Assembly (NCBI RefSeq): GCF_009758175.1
Contig: NZ_WRPM01000064.1
Location: 1-40,801, forward strand
Direction: 5' to 3'
Source: Nesterenkonia alkaliphila
GTDB lineage: Bacteria; Actinomycetota; Actinomycetes; Actinomycetales; Micrococcaceae
Length of the DNA stretch: 40,801 bases
The notes under the pieces are model-generated. The model did no database searches and was not told the origin of the DNA. It saw nothing but the letters and a program-made list of their open reading frames with translations. The position numbers were made by a program, and so were the translations under genes. Below, piece after piece: positions 24,867 to 34,536 of the stretch. The first letter of the stretch is position 1. The number at the start of each line of letters is the position of its first letter.

Positions 24867-25256
24867 ATGCGCATCGGGGAACTCGCCGAGCGGGCGGGAA
24901 CGACGGCGAAGACGCTGCGGTTCTACGAGGAGCAGGGCCTGCTGCCCCCGGCCGAGCGCACGCCGTCCGGATACCGCGACTACGCGCCCGAGACGGCCGC
25001 CCGGATCGACTTCGTCCACCGCGGCCAGGCCGCGGGCCTCACCCTCGCCCAGATCCGCCAGATCCTCGACATCCGCGACGGCGGCGCTGCTCCCTGCGAG
25101 CACGTGCGCGATCTCCTCGACGCGCGCCTCGCCGAGATCGAGCAGCAGATCGCCCAGCTCACAGCGCTCCGAGACACCATCGCCGAGCTCAGGCACGACG
25201 CCGCGCAGCCCGACCCCGACTCGTGCAGCGCGGACCAGGTCTGCCGGTACCTGTAG
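24867..25256 (+). CDS. merR: MerR-type mercury-responsive regulator
   Basis: A 129-residue dimeric regulator. The winged helix-turn-helix is at residues 1-70 (MRIGELAERAGTTAKTLRFY, then RTPSGYRDY), followed by the dimerisation coiled coil (about 80-110). Three cysteines, Cys77, Cys120 and Cys126, stand close to the positions of the Hg(II) ligands Cys82, Cys117 and Cys126 of Tn501 MerR, supporting mercury sensing. Without metal it should hold the divergent mer promoter silent; with Hg(II) it should untwist the 20-base spacer. The ATG at 24867 has AAGGGGG upstream. It is the last gene before the right end of the element and is transcribed towards that end. Confidence 0.88.
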   Translation: MRIGELAERAGTTAKTLRFYEEQGLLPPAERTPSGYRDYAPETAARIDFVHRGQAAGLTLAQIRQILDIRDGGAAPCEHVRDLLDARLAEIEQQIAQLTALRDTIAELRHDAAQPDPDSCSADQVCRYL

Positions 25257-25321
25257 CTCACGGAAAATCCTCTCGGCTCTCCCAAGCGACGAGAACGGAA
25301 AGTCGTGCAGAATCCCCCGTC

Positions 25322-25351
25322 CGCCAAATAGCGCCAAATCAAATAACGCGC
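25322..25351. repeat. Right-end direct repeats and inverted GCGCGTTAT copy
   Basis: CGCCAAAT occurs at 25322-25329 and 25332-25339 (period ten bases, one helical turn), followed by ATAACGCGC (25343-25351), the inverted copy of the left-end GCGCGTTAT. This is a plausible arm-type binding array for a tyrosine recombinase within 40 bases of the junction. Confidence 0.5.
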
Positions 25352-25361
25352 ACTACCAATA

Positions 25362-25565
25362 CCGGGGGGCGGTCGGAGCCAGTTTGAACCAGGGCTCGCC
25401 CACGGTGATGCCGAGCCGCTTGGCCTCCGGGCTCATGGCTACTGCGCAGCCGTCATTATTGGACAGCACCACCACCGGTTTCCCGGTCAGGGCCGGGTCG
25501 AAGATGCGCTCGCAGCTGGCGTAGAAGCTGTTGACATCGACCAGCGCCACCAAGTGCTGAGTCAT
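25362..25565 (-). pseudogene. umuC: umuC 5' part, split by insertion
   Basis: Encodes residues 1-68 of the Y-family polymerase. VALVDVNSFYASCERIFDP holds the first catalytic Asp (residue 10) and the steric-gate Tyr region; VVVLSNNDGCAVA and LGITVGEPWFKL are further finger and palm segments. Reading continues two codons into the element and stops (Tyr-Trp-stop), giving a 70-residue fragment. The ATG overlaps the umuD stop (ATGA at 25562-25565), the normal umuDC coupling. The rest of the gene is at 15380-16465. Confidence 0.93.
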
Positions 25566-25993
25566 CGCAGGCTGTGCAGACACATATAGGCCACACCCCA
25601 GACCGCGAGCTCGGAGAGCTCCGGCACCTGGATGTCCGGGTACTCAGGATTCGCGGCCTCCAGCAGCACCCCGTCCGCGGTGAGCCGCAGCCGCTTCACG
25701 GTGAACTGGCCGTCCAGGACAGCAACCACCACATCGCCGTCACGCGGCCGGGTTCCCTTGCGGATCAGCAGGTGGTCACCATCGCTGATCCCAGCACCGG
25801 TCATCGAATCCCCGCTGACTCTTGCGATGAAGGTAGCCGGAGGGTCGTGAATCAGGTGCTCCTGGAGATTGATGCTTTCGTGCACAAAGTCCAGGGCCGG
25901 AGAGGGGAAGCCTGCCGGCACAGCAGTAGGCATCATCGGCAGCTCCGCTGCAGCTGCCGATGATGCCACCGCTCTCAGCTCAGATACTCTCAC
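25562..25993 (-). CDS. umuD: UmuD-type LexA-like autoprotease (S24)
   Basis: A 143-residue SOS mutagenesis protein. Self-cleavage would fall in the Ala27-Gly28 bond of PAGFPSP; the catalytic dyad is Ser63 (SGDSMTG) and Lys100 (FTVKRL). The Ser-Lys spacing of 37 and the 35 residues from cleavage site to Ser equal those of E. coli UmuD. RecA filaments trigger cleavage to UmuD', which then partners UmuC. Here umuC directly downstream is interrupted, so UmuD has no intact local partner. I take the GTG at 25993 as start because an ATG at 26008 would lie within the apparent -10 element and LexA-like box; the ATG pair at 25933-25936 would lose the cleavage arm. Confidence 0.88.
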   Translation of the reverse strand: MRVSELRAVASSAAAAELPMMPTAVPAGFPSPALDFVHESINLQEHLIHDPPATFIARVSGDSMTGAGISDGDHLLIRKGTRPRDGDVVVAVLDGQFTVKRLRLTADGVLLEAANPEYPDIQVPELSELAVWGVAYMCLHSLR

Positions 25994-26007
25994 CCGCCCA
26001 GTATGCA

Positions 26008-26023
26008 TCGAACATAGTTACGA
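26008..26023 (-). promoter_or_regulatory. LexA-box-like sequence in the umuD promoter
   Basis: TCGAAC-ATAG-TTACGA has one perfect half of the actinobacterial SOS box (TCGAAC-N4-GTTCGA) and four of six bases in the other half. On the coding strand it lies between a TTGTAT -35 and a CATACT -10 separated by 18 bases, where LexA binding would block transcription. Confidence 0.5.
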
Positions 26024-26063
26024 ATACAAGGGGTGGGCGGCGTCGTCGTACCTTCCTTATTGC

Positions 26064-27869
26064 TCAGTGCTGTGCGGGCAGCTGTACGGCGCGGGAGTCG
26101 CCGCGGCGGACCGCCCAGTAGCCCAGGGCCACCAGCCCGGCAATCAGCAGGATCAGGGTGCCGGTGCCGAAGTTCAGGCCGAAGCCGTTGACTGCCAGGA
26201 AGGCCACTGAGCCCACCGCCATGCAGTAGTAGAGCGTGATCCACACGGTCTTACGGATGATGTCGCCCTCGCGGTTGAACAGACCCACTGTGGCCGAGGC
26301 CGCCACAATATTGTGGATGGCGATCGGGTTGCCGCCGGCACCGCCTGCGGCACCGGCCGCGGCTACGGTCTCAGGGCTGGCCCCGATGGTATTGGCCGTG
26401 GACCACTGGAACTGGGTGAACGTGAGGTTGGCCAGCGTGTTGGAACCGGCCACAAAGGCCCCCAGGGCCCCGATGAACGGAGCAAAGAACGGCCAAGTGT
26501 CACCGGCCACATTTGCCACACCCTGGGCCAGTACCACCGGCATGGACTCCAGACCGGACTCATTGGCTCCGGACTGGATAAGCACCCGGACCATCGGCAC
26601 CGCAAAGAGCAGGGCCACTGCGGTGGCGGCGAGCTGCTTGGCGGAGACCTTCCAGGTGGTGGCGATCTGCCCGCCGTTCATCCGGTAGATCAGGTAGGCA
26701 ATCAACGAGACCAGAATCAGGATGAACCCGGGGGAGTAGAACAGATCGACACTCGCATTGATCCCCTCAACCCCGAGAATATTGGTGAAGGCCAACTGGG
26801 TGCGGCCCGGGGTGGTGAGGAACTCATTGAGCGGTTCGATCAGCCGGGTCATCACCAGGATGGCGGCCAGCAGCACGTAGGGGGACCAAGCGCGCACCAG
26901 AGTCATCTTGGGAGCCTCACCGGTCTCCTTGACCTCGCCCGGGGCGATCCGGCCCATCCAACGCTCCTCCCAGGCGGCGCGGGGGCCGAAGTCGAAGGTC
27001 TCCTTGGGCATCAGGAAGCCCTTGGAGGAAGTGAACATCACCAGGGCCAGGCCCACCAAGCCGCCGATCAGCGAGGGGAATTCGGGGCCCAGCAAGTAGG
27101 CCACGGTGACTGAGGGGATGGTCATAGCCAGCGAGGCGTAGATCGCGAAGGGCCAGACCTTCAGGCCCAGGGCGAAGTTGCGCTTCTCGCCGAAGAATCC
27201 GGTGAGCAGGCAGACCAGGATCAGCGGAATCAGAATGCCTACCGCCATATGCAGCAGCGCGGTCTGGAAGCCGATCTGGGCCACGTATTCGGTATAGCTC
27301 AGCCCCAAGCCCTCGATATGCTCGGTCACCCCGGGGGAGGTCTCGCCCAGTCCGTTGCCCACGCCGACCACCATGGGGGTGCCCACCGCGCCGAAGCTCA
27401 CTGGCGTGGATTGAATGATCAGGCCCACCGCGACTGCAGCCATGGCGGGGAACCCCATGGCCAGCAGCAGGGGGGCGACCACTGCTGCCGGAGTGCCGAA
27501 GCCGGAGGCACCCTCGATGAAGCTGCCGAAGAGCCAGCCGATGATGATCGCCTGGATGCGCCGGTCAGGGGAGATGTGGTTGAACCCAGCTTTGATGCGG
27601 TCCATGGCACCGGAGACGGTCACCGTGGAAAGCAGCAGCAGGGCCCCGAACACGATGTAGAGGAGGGTGCCGGCCACGATCAGGCCTTCCAAAGAGGCAG
27701 CGGCCAGCGCAGTGGGCTGCATCTCCCAGGCTCCCCAAGCGATAACCAGCGCCGCCACATAGCTGATCGGCATCGCGAACTTCGCCGGCCAGCGGAATCC
27801 GGCCAGCAGGATTCCGGCAATAAGTATCGGCGCAATGGCCAGAAGGCTCAGAACTGCCAAGTTATCCAC
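26064..27869 (-). CDS. lctP: L-lactate permease family transporter (LctP)
   Basis: A 601-residue membrane transporter of the lactate/glycolate permease family with about twelve to fourteen helices. Family features include [20 protein letters not shown] and the [16 protein letters not shown] segment in the first half, and [14 protein letters not shown] and [20 protein letters not shown] in the second. It should import lactate or related 2-hydroxy acids with protons. It starts with GTG at 27869, with AAAGGCGG about ten bases upstream. It is the last gene of a minus-strand cluster with the GlcD-like dehydrogenase, EtfBA and cytochrome b; a 138-base gap with a hairpin and a dyad (TGTGA-N4-TCACA) suggests it also has its own promoter. 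Confidence 0.92.
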   Translation of the reverse strand: MDNLAVLSLLAIAPILIAGILLAGFRWPAKFAMPISYVAALVIAWGAWEMQPTALAAASLEGLIVAGTLLYIVFGALLLLSTVTVSGAMDRIKAGFNHISPDRRIQAIIIGWLFGSFIEGASGFGTPAAVVAPLLLAMGFPAMAAVAVGLIIQSTPVSFGAVGTPMVVGVGNGLGETSPGVTEHIEGLGLSYTEYVAQIGFQTALLHMAVGILIPLILVCLLTGFFGEKRNFALGLKVWPFAIYASLAMTIPSVTVAYLLGPEFPSLIGGLVGLALVMFTSSKGFLMPKETFDFGPRAAWEERWMGRIAPGEVKETGEAPKMTLVRAWSPYVLLAAILVMTRLIEPLNEFLTTPGRTQLAFTNILGVEGINASVDLFYSPGFILILVSLIAYLIYRMNGGQIATTWKVSAKQLAATAVALLFAVPMVRVLIQSGANESGLESMPVVLAQGVANVAGDTWPFFAPFIGALGAFVAGSNTLANLTFTQFQWSTANTIGASPETVAAAGAAGGAGGNPIAIHNIVAASATVGLFNREGDIIRKTVWITLYYCMAVGSVAFLAVNGFGLNFGTGTLILLIAGLVALGYWAVRRGDSRAVQLPAQH

Positions 27870-27947
27870 GCTGATAACCGCCTTTCACGGTGCAAGCCCG
27901 CCATCGAGCTCACCAGGAAGAAATGACTCACCTCACGACATGTGGAG

Positions 27948-27961
27948 TGTGACACATCACA
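27948..27961. promoter_or_regulatory. TGTGA-N4-TCACA dyad upstream of the lactate permease gene
   Basis: TGTGA (27948-27952), CACA, TCACA (27957-27961), centred about 85 bases upstream of the start. The half-sites are those of CRP/GlxR-type regulators, but their usual spacer is six bases, so a GntR-like regulator is equally possible. Confidence 0.35.
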
Positions 27962-27981
27962 GTCCCGGTGCGGTAGGGCGA

Positions 27982-27996
27982 GTCCGCCATGCGGAC
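27982..27996 (-). terminator. Hairpin after the cytochrome b gene
   Basis: GTCCGC-CAT-GCGGAC forms a perfect six-base stem with a three-base loop 11 bases after the cytochrome b stop. It lacks a U-run, so it is at most a weak or factor-dependent terminator that could reduce read-through into the permease gene. Confidence 0.4.
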
Positions 27997-28007
27997 CCGA
28001 GCCGTTG

Positions 28008-29711
28008 TTATCGGCCTACCCGCCCGAACAGCGAGGCGATGGGCGCTACCACCAGTGCTCGGGTGGCCAATGCCGCTGCGATGATCACTGCTAGGGAGAG
28101 TGCGAAGAGCCAGAAGCCGGCCCAGTTGGTGGCGTCCTGACCGGTGTAGATCAGGTTGAGGTTGCGCAGGGCTCCGGTGGCGAAGACTAGGATCACATGG
28201 ACCAGGATGAAGGCGGTGAAGTAGATCATCACCGGGAAGTGCACCGCCCGGGCCGCCTCCACGGGGAAGGCCTTGTTCAGGGCCTGGTTATTGGCAGGCC
28301 ACAGCCCGGACATCCGAACTCCGGTGAGGATCGCCAGAGGTGCGGCGATGAAGATAGTGGTGAAGTAGGCCAACTCCTGCAGGGAGTTGTAGTGGGCCCA
28401 TTCGCCATGGGTGGGCCAGTCCAGGGAGGCGTACTGCAGCCCGGCGGAGAGCGCATTGGGGAAGACATCCCAGCTGGTGGGCACCACCCGCTCCCAGTAG
28501 CCGGTGGCGAAGAGCAGGATCACAAAGATGACCCCGTTGAGCACCCAGAGCAGGTCCAGGCACTGGTGGAGCCAGATGGTCAGGCTGATCTTGCGCTTCT
28601 TATTCCATTTAGGGGTCCAATACGCCTGGGGCCGGGCTTCGGTGCGGATCTGGATGCCGGTCTTGATGATCAGAATCATCAGGAACGCATTGAAGAAATG
28701 GGCCCAGTTCAGCCACCACGGATACCCCCGTGGCGCATCAGGCTGGGAATACTGACCCGGATAGGACTCCAGGAAACTGGTACCGGCGGAGGTGCCTAGG
28801 AACCACCGGGCGCTGAGCACCAGTATCACGGCCAGTACGACGACGCCGCCGGCTCCAGCAGCTGCCAGCACACCCCATTGGCGCAGGGTCCTGCCCGCAA
28901 GGGTCCGCGCCGGTGCGCGCTGGGGTTTTGGGGCGACAGAGACTCCACCACCGCCACCGGCACCGGCACTAGCCTTGGCTTCGGCCGGGGTAGGGGTAGG
29001 GGTGCCCGAGGCCAGAGCGCCGGCCGCCTCGGAAACCTTCCCAGCGGGCTTGCCGGTGAGAAGGTCCTGGGACTGTTCCGCCGCGGGCGCCGGGACAGGG
29101 GTGGCGCCCAGGCCGCGGCGCCGAGCTGGTGTTGGTGTCGGTGCAGGCGTTGATGCAGGTGCAGGTGCTTCGGCCCCGGGAGTCTCGGGCTCCGGTGCAG
29201 ATCTCTGCGCCTCTGCCTTGCGGGCTTCAGCTTCTGCTTCGGACCTGGGCAGGCCCCGGCGGCGGCCGGGCCGGTGTGGGGGCAGGCCCACGGCTGTGAA
29301 CGGCTGGGGCTCTGGAGTGGCCGGGGACTGCTGAGCAGAGGCCGGCCGGGCCGAGGCTGGCTGGGCAGCCTCGGCTGGCGCTGGTGCTGCTGCGACTGGT
29401 GTTGGTGCTGCAGTCTCCGGCTCCGCGGCACGTGCCGCTGCCTCGGCCTCAGTCCGGGGCAGGCCCTGGCGGCGGCGCGGAGCTGCCCCTGCTGCGCTGT
29501 GCTGGCTCGCTGCAGTGGTACTGGGCTTGGGTTCCGAAGACTGACTCACCGCAGCTTCGGCTTCGGCAGCCGGTGCGGAATTCGAATCCGCGGGATCCGG
29601 GGCTGCAGAATTCGAGGCTGGGGGAGCCGGTGCTGGTTGTGCTGCGCGGGCCTGGGCTTCGGCCTCGGTGCGGGGCAGGCCTCGGCGGCGGTGATGCGGA
29701 TTGGGGGTCAC
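28008..29711 (-). CDS. Cytochrome b/b6-domain membrane protein with a long Pro/Ala-rich N-terminus
   Basis: A 567-residue protein. Residues 1-270 are low complexity (Pro, Ala, Glu) and hold three copies of a basic-acidic motif [15 protein letters not shown] (about residues 8-22, 79-95, 150-166) plus a partial fourth near 197. Residues 275-567 form a membrane cytochrome b domain with about five helices. Possible haem ligands are in [20 protein letters not shown] and the His pair of [16 protein letters not shown], 14 residues apart as in b-type cytochromes. It starts with GTG overlapping the EtfA stop (29708-29711), so it is coupled to etfA. The likely role is to take electrons from EtfAB or the dehydrogenase to menaquinone; this is inferred from context. 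Confidence 0.8.
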   Translation of the reverse strand: MTPNPHHRRRGLPRTEAEAQARAAQPAPAPPASNSAAPDPADSNSAPAAEAEAAVSQSSEPKPSTTAASQHSAAGAAPRRRQGLPRTEAEAAARAAEPETAAPTPVAAAPAPAEAAQPASARPASAQQSPATPEPQPFTAVGLPPHRPGRRRGLPRSEAEAEARKAEAQRSAPEPETPGAEAPAPASTPAPTPTPARRRGLGATPVPAPAAEQSQDLLTGKPAGKVSEAAGALASGTPTPTPAEAKASAGAGGGGGVSVAPKPQRAPARTLAGRTLRQWGVLAAAGAGGVVVLAVILVLSARWFLGTSAGTSFLESYPGQYSQPDAPRGYPWWLNWAHFFNAFLMILIIKTGIQIRTEARPQAYWTPKWNKKRKISLTIWLHQCLDLLWVLNGVIFVILLFATGYWERVVPTSWDVFPNALSAGLQYASLDWPTHGEWAHYNSLQELAYFTTIFIAAPLAILTGVRMSGLWPANNQALNKAFPVEAARAVHFPVMIYFTAFILVHVILVFATGALRNLNLIYTGQDATNWAGFWLFALSLAVIIAAALATRALVVAPIASLFGRVGR

Positions 29712-30685
29712 TGTGCCTTGGCCTTGATGGTTTCGATCAGTTGGGGCACCACCTCGAAGGCATCGCCGACGATCCCGAAGTCCGCGATGTCAAAGATCGG
29801 AGCCTCCGGGTCCTTATTGATCGCGACAATGGTCTTGGCCGTCTGCATTCCAGCCTGGTGCTGGACTGCACCGGAGATCCCCAGGGCGATATAGAGATCC
29901 GGGGCCACACTGACTCCGGTTTGGCCCACCTGCAGCGAATACGGGGCATAGCCGGCATCCACGGCAGCCCGGGATGCGCCCAGGCCGGCACCCAGGGCAT
30001 CGGCCAACTGTTCAGCCAGCCCGAACCCTTCCTTAGAGCCCAGTCCGCGCCCACCAGAGACCACAATCTTGGCGCTGCGCAGATCCGGCCGGGACGAGGC
30101 CTCCACGTTCTCAGCAAAGCCGGTGATCACAGCTGCTGCAGACTTTGGCTGCGCAGCATCCAGGGTGATTACCTCAGGCTGGGCAGCCTCAGCACGGGCC
30201 TCCACGGCGCCTTCGCGCAGCGTGATGATCAGCGCACCGTGAGTGGGAGCCGATTCCGTGGTGAACGCTGAGCCGTAGACAGAATGCTCAGCCACCACCC
30301 CCTCGGCATCGCGGTGAACGCCTACCGCATCGGCAGCCACAGCAGATGAGGTGCGCACCGCCAGCCGGGCAGCGATATCGCGGCCGTCAATGTCATTGGG
30401 CACAAGCACTGCCTCCGGGTCAGTGGCCTCCCAGGCGGCGGCCACTGCCTCCAGTGCTGGGGCAGTCAAGGTGGTGGGGGCGTCGTCGTTCTCGGTGAGA
30501 TAGACCTTCGCGGCCCCGAGCTCGCCGGCGGCCTGGGCAGCGGCCTGACCCTGACCAGCACCGGCCACCAGTACACCGACTGGGGTGCCCAGCTGCGCGG
30601 CGGCTCCTAAGAGCCCGGCGGCACTGCCCACCAGTTCGCCGGAGGGCAGCACCGGAAGGAATACCAGAACATTCTGCTCAGCCAT
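29708..30685 (-). CDS. etfA: Electron transfer flavoprotein, alpha subunit
   Basis: A 325-residue FAD-binding subunit of ETF. The C-terminal FAD domain shows [20 protein letters not shown], the segment [20 protein letters not shown] and GAVQHQAGM, all diagnostic of EtfA; the N-terminal half is the Rossmann-like domain that pairs with EtfB. ETF accepts electrons from flavin dehydrogenases in the cytoplasm. Here the natural donor is the GlcD-like enzyme in the same operon and the acceptor may be the coupled cytochrome b protein. The ATG at 30685 lies five bases after the etfB stop with AAGGTGGT upstream. Confidence 0.95.
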   Translation of the reverse strand: MAEQNVLVFLPVLPSGELVGSAAGLLGAAAQLGTPVGVLVAGAGQGQAAAQAAGELGAAKVYLTENDDAPTTLTAPALEAVAAAWEATDPEAVLVPNDIDGRDIAARLAVRTSSAVAADAVGVHRDAEGVVAEHSVYGSAFTTESAPTHGALIITLREGAVEARAEAAQPEVITLDAAQPKSAAAVITGFAENVEASSRPDLRSAKIVVSGGRGLGSKEGFGLAEQLADALGAGLGASRAAVDAGYAPYSLQVGQTGVSVAPDLYIALGISGAVQHQAGMQTAKTIVAINKDPEAPIFDIADFGIVGDAFEVVPQLIETIKAKAQ

Positions 30686-30690
30686 CGGTC

Positions 30691-31464
30691 TCAGACCACC
30701 TTCTTCTCGATCAGATACTCAGCCAACCGCTTACCGGCATCACCCTCATCTGTGATCTTCTCCCCAGCCGTGCGGGCCGGAGTCTGGGAGACCGAGAGCA
30801 TAATCGAGCGCGGCACATCAGCTGAAGCGTCCACCCCTAGGTCCGCCAGGGAATAGGTCTCAAGCGGCTTCTTCTTAGCCTGCATGATTCCTTTGAAACC
30901 CGGGAACCGGGGGTCAGGCAGCCGCTCGGTCACTGAGACCACCGCAGGCAGCTGAGCCTGCACACTCACCGTACCCCCATAACCAGCACGCTCACCGGTG
31001 ACCGCCTCAGCGCTGATCTGCAGGGAATCCAGACTGGTGGCATGAGCCACCCCCAGCTGCTCCGCGACCATCGCCGGGAGCAGCCCGCCAGCACCATCGG
31101 AGGAGGCATCCCCGGCGATGACCAGATCGAAGCCGATCTTCTGCACCGCAGCAGCCAGCACCTGCGCGGTCAGGGTCAGATCAGCACCCAAGAGGGCCTC
31201 ATCCACTACGTGATGCGCCGAATCCCCGCCCATCGCCAGAGTCTTGCGCAGAGTGGACTCCGCTGATTCCGGACCCATGCTCAGCAGGGCGATCTCCACC
31301 TCATCAGCAGACTCTGCATAGGACACCGCTGCCTCTACAGCCCGGCCGGTGATCTCATCGAGGACCTTCTCGCTTGCCTCACGATCCGCCAGACCTGTGG
31401 TCAGATTCAGCTTCCGCTCCCCGTAGGAGTCAGGTACCTCCTTGACCAGCACCACAATCTTCAT
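30691..31464 (-). CDS. etfB: Electron transfer flavoprotein, beta subunit
   Basis: A 257-residue ETF beta subunit opening with the typical [19 protein letters not shown]. The AMP/nucleotide-binding region is around [20 protein letters not shown], followed by the recognition loop region ([16 protein letters not shown]). I start it at ATG 31464, with AGGAG eight bases upstream; the TTG before it is not needed. It follows the HbpS-like gene by three bases and precedes etfA by five, so the three are one transcript. Whether this ETF belongs to the ordinary or the bifurcating class cannot be settled from sequence by eye. Confidence 0.94.
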   Translation of the reverse strand: MKIVVLVKEVPDSYGERKLNLTTGLADREASEKVLDEITGRAVEAAVSYAESADEVEIALLSMGPESAESTLRKTLAMGGDSAHHVVDEALLGADLTLTAQVLAAAVQKIGFDLVIAGDASSDGAGGLLPAMVAEQLGVAHATSLDSLQISAEAVTGERAGYGGTVSVQAQLPAVVSVTERLPDPRFPGFKGIMQAKKKPLETYSLADLGVDASADVPRSIMLSVSQTPARTAGEKITDEGDAGKRLAEYLIEKKVV

Positions 31465-31467
31465 CAA

Positions 31468-31893
31468 TCAGTCTCCTAGCGTGTCCGCGCCCAGCGCCTC
31501 CAGCACTGCCGCAGCGACTTTAGCATCCTGCGCCGGCGGGCCCCCGGCCACACCGAGGCCGCCTACCAGCACACCATCGAATACTATCGGCACCCCGCCC
31601 GGAATGCGGGTCAGCACTCCGCCGGTCCCGTTCTCCATGGCGGTGGCCAGCTCAGGGTTGACAGCTGCTGAGGGTTTTCGGGTGGAGGCCGCAGTATTGG
31701 CCTTCCGGCGGGAGGTCTCCACACTGTGCGGGGTCATCCCGTCTGCGCGGCCGTAGGCCACCAGGCCCAGGGCGGGGTCGACCACAGTGGCGCAGAGCTT
31801 CAGGCCCCGCTCGGCACCGATCTCGATGCTGTGCTGCACAGCCTCGGCGGCCTTGGTGTAGGTGATGGCGGGAATATTGGTGTAAACGGACAC
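31468..31893 (-). CDS. GlcG/HbpS family protein
   Basis: A 141-residue protein of the GlcG/HbpS fold. Family pieces are TYTKAAEAVQHSIEIGAERG, the strand LKLCATVVDPALGLVAYGRA, ASRRKANTAA-like helix and GGVLTRIPGGVPIVFDGVLV followed by GGLGVAGG. Members bind haem or small molecules and often lie beside glycolate or lactate oxidase genes, with no settled function. The GTG at 31893 is preferred because AAGGAG sits five bases upstream; the GTG at 31899 is too close to it. No signal peptide is seen. It lies between the dehydrogenase gene and etfB in the same direction. Confidence 0.85.
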   Translation of the reverse strand: MSVYTNIPAITYTKAAEAVQHSIEIGAERGLKLCATVVDPALGLVAYGRADGMTPHSVETSRRKANTAASTRKPSAAVNPELATAMENGTGGVLTRIPGGVPIVFDGVLVGGLGVAGGPPAQDAKVAAAVLEALGADTLGD

Positions 31894-31917
31894 AGTCACT
31901 CCTTCAGGATGTCAGGG

Positions 31918-34533
<2,616 letters not shown>

Positions 34534-34536
34534 GGC

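Larger units (their letters stand above)
16466..25361. mobile_element. Mercury-resistance element inserted in umuC (three-gene recombinase module)
   Basis: The element is about 8.9 kb. Left junction GCGGTA/TTGCATC (around 16465), right junction CTACCAA/TACCGG (around 25360). Removing 16466-25361 leaves CCGCGGTACCGGGG, with CGGTACCG as a palindromic target and TA present on both sides, and rebuilds umuC in frame. The outermost bases are inverted (GGTATTG left, CAATACC right). Inside are three overlapping recombination genes on the plus strand, a terminator-like hairpin, the mer operon on the minus strand and merR on the plus strand. The module resembles Tn554-type elements, which also use three proteins and insert in a DNA-repair gene, but I could not assign it to a named element. 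Exact ends could shift by a few bases. Confidence 0.88.

Noticed and set aside
16466-25361. The split umuC as an assembly chimera
   Set aside because: The in-frame join at a palindrome, inverted terminal bases and a complete recombinase module at one end are better explained by insertion, though junction reads would settle it.
23464-25524. Long open frame of 686 codons on the plus strand opposite merA
   Set aside because: Asp/Gly/Arg-rich composition typical of an antisense shadow; it also crosses merR and the element's right end.
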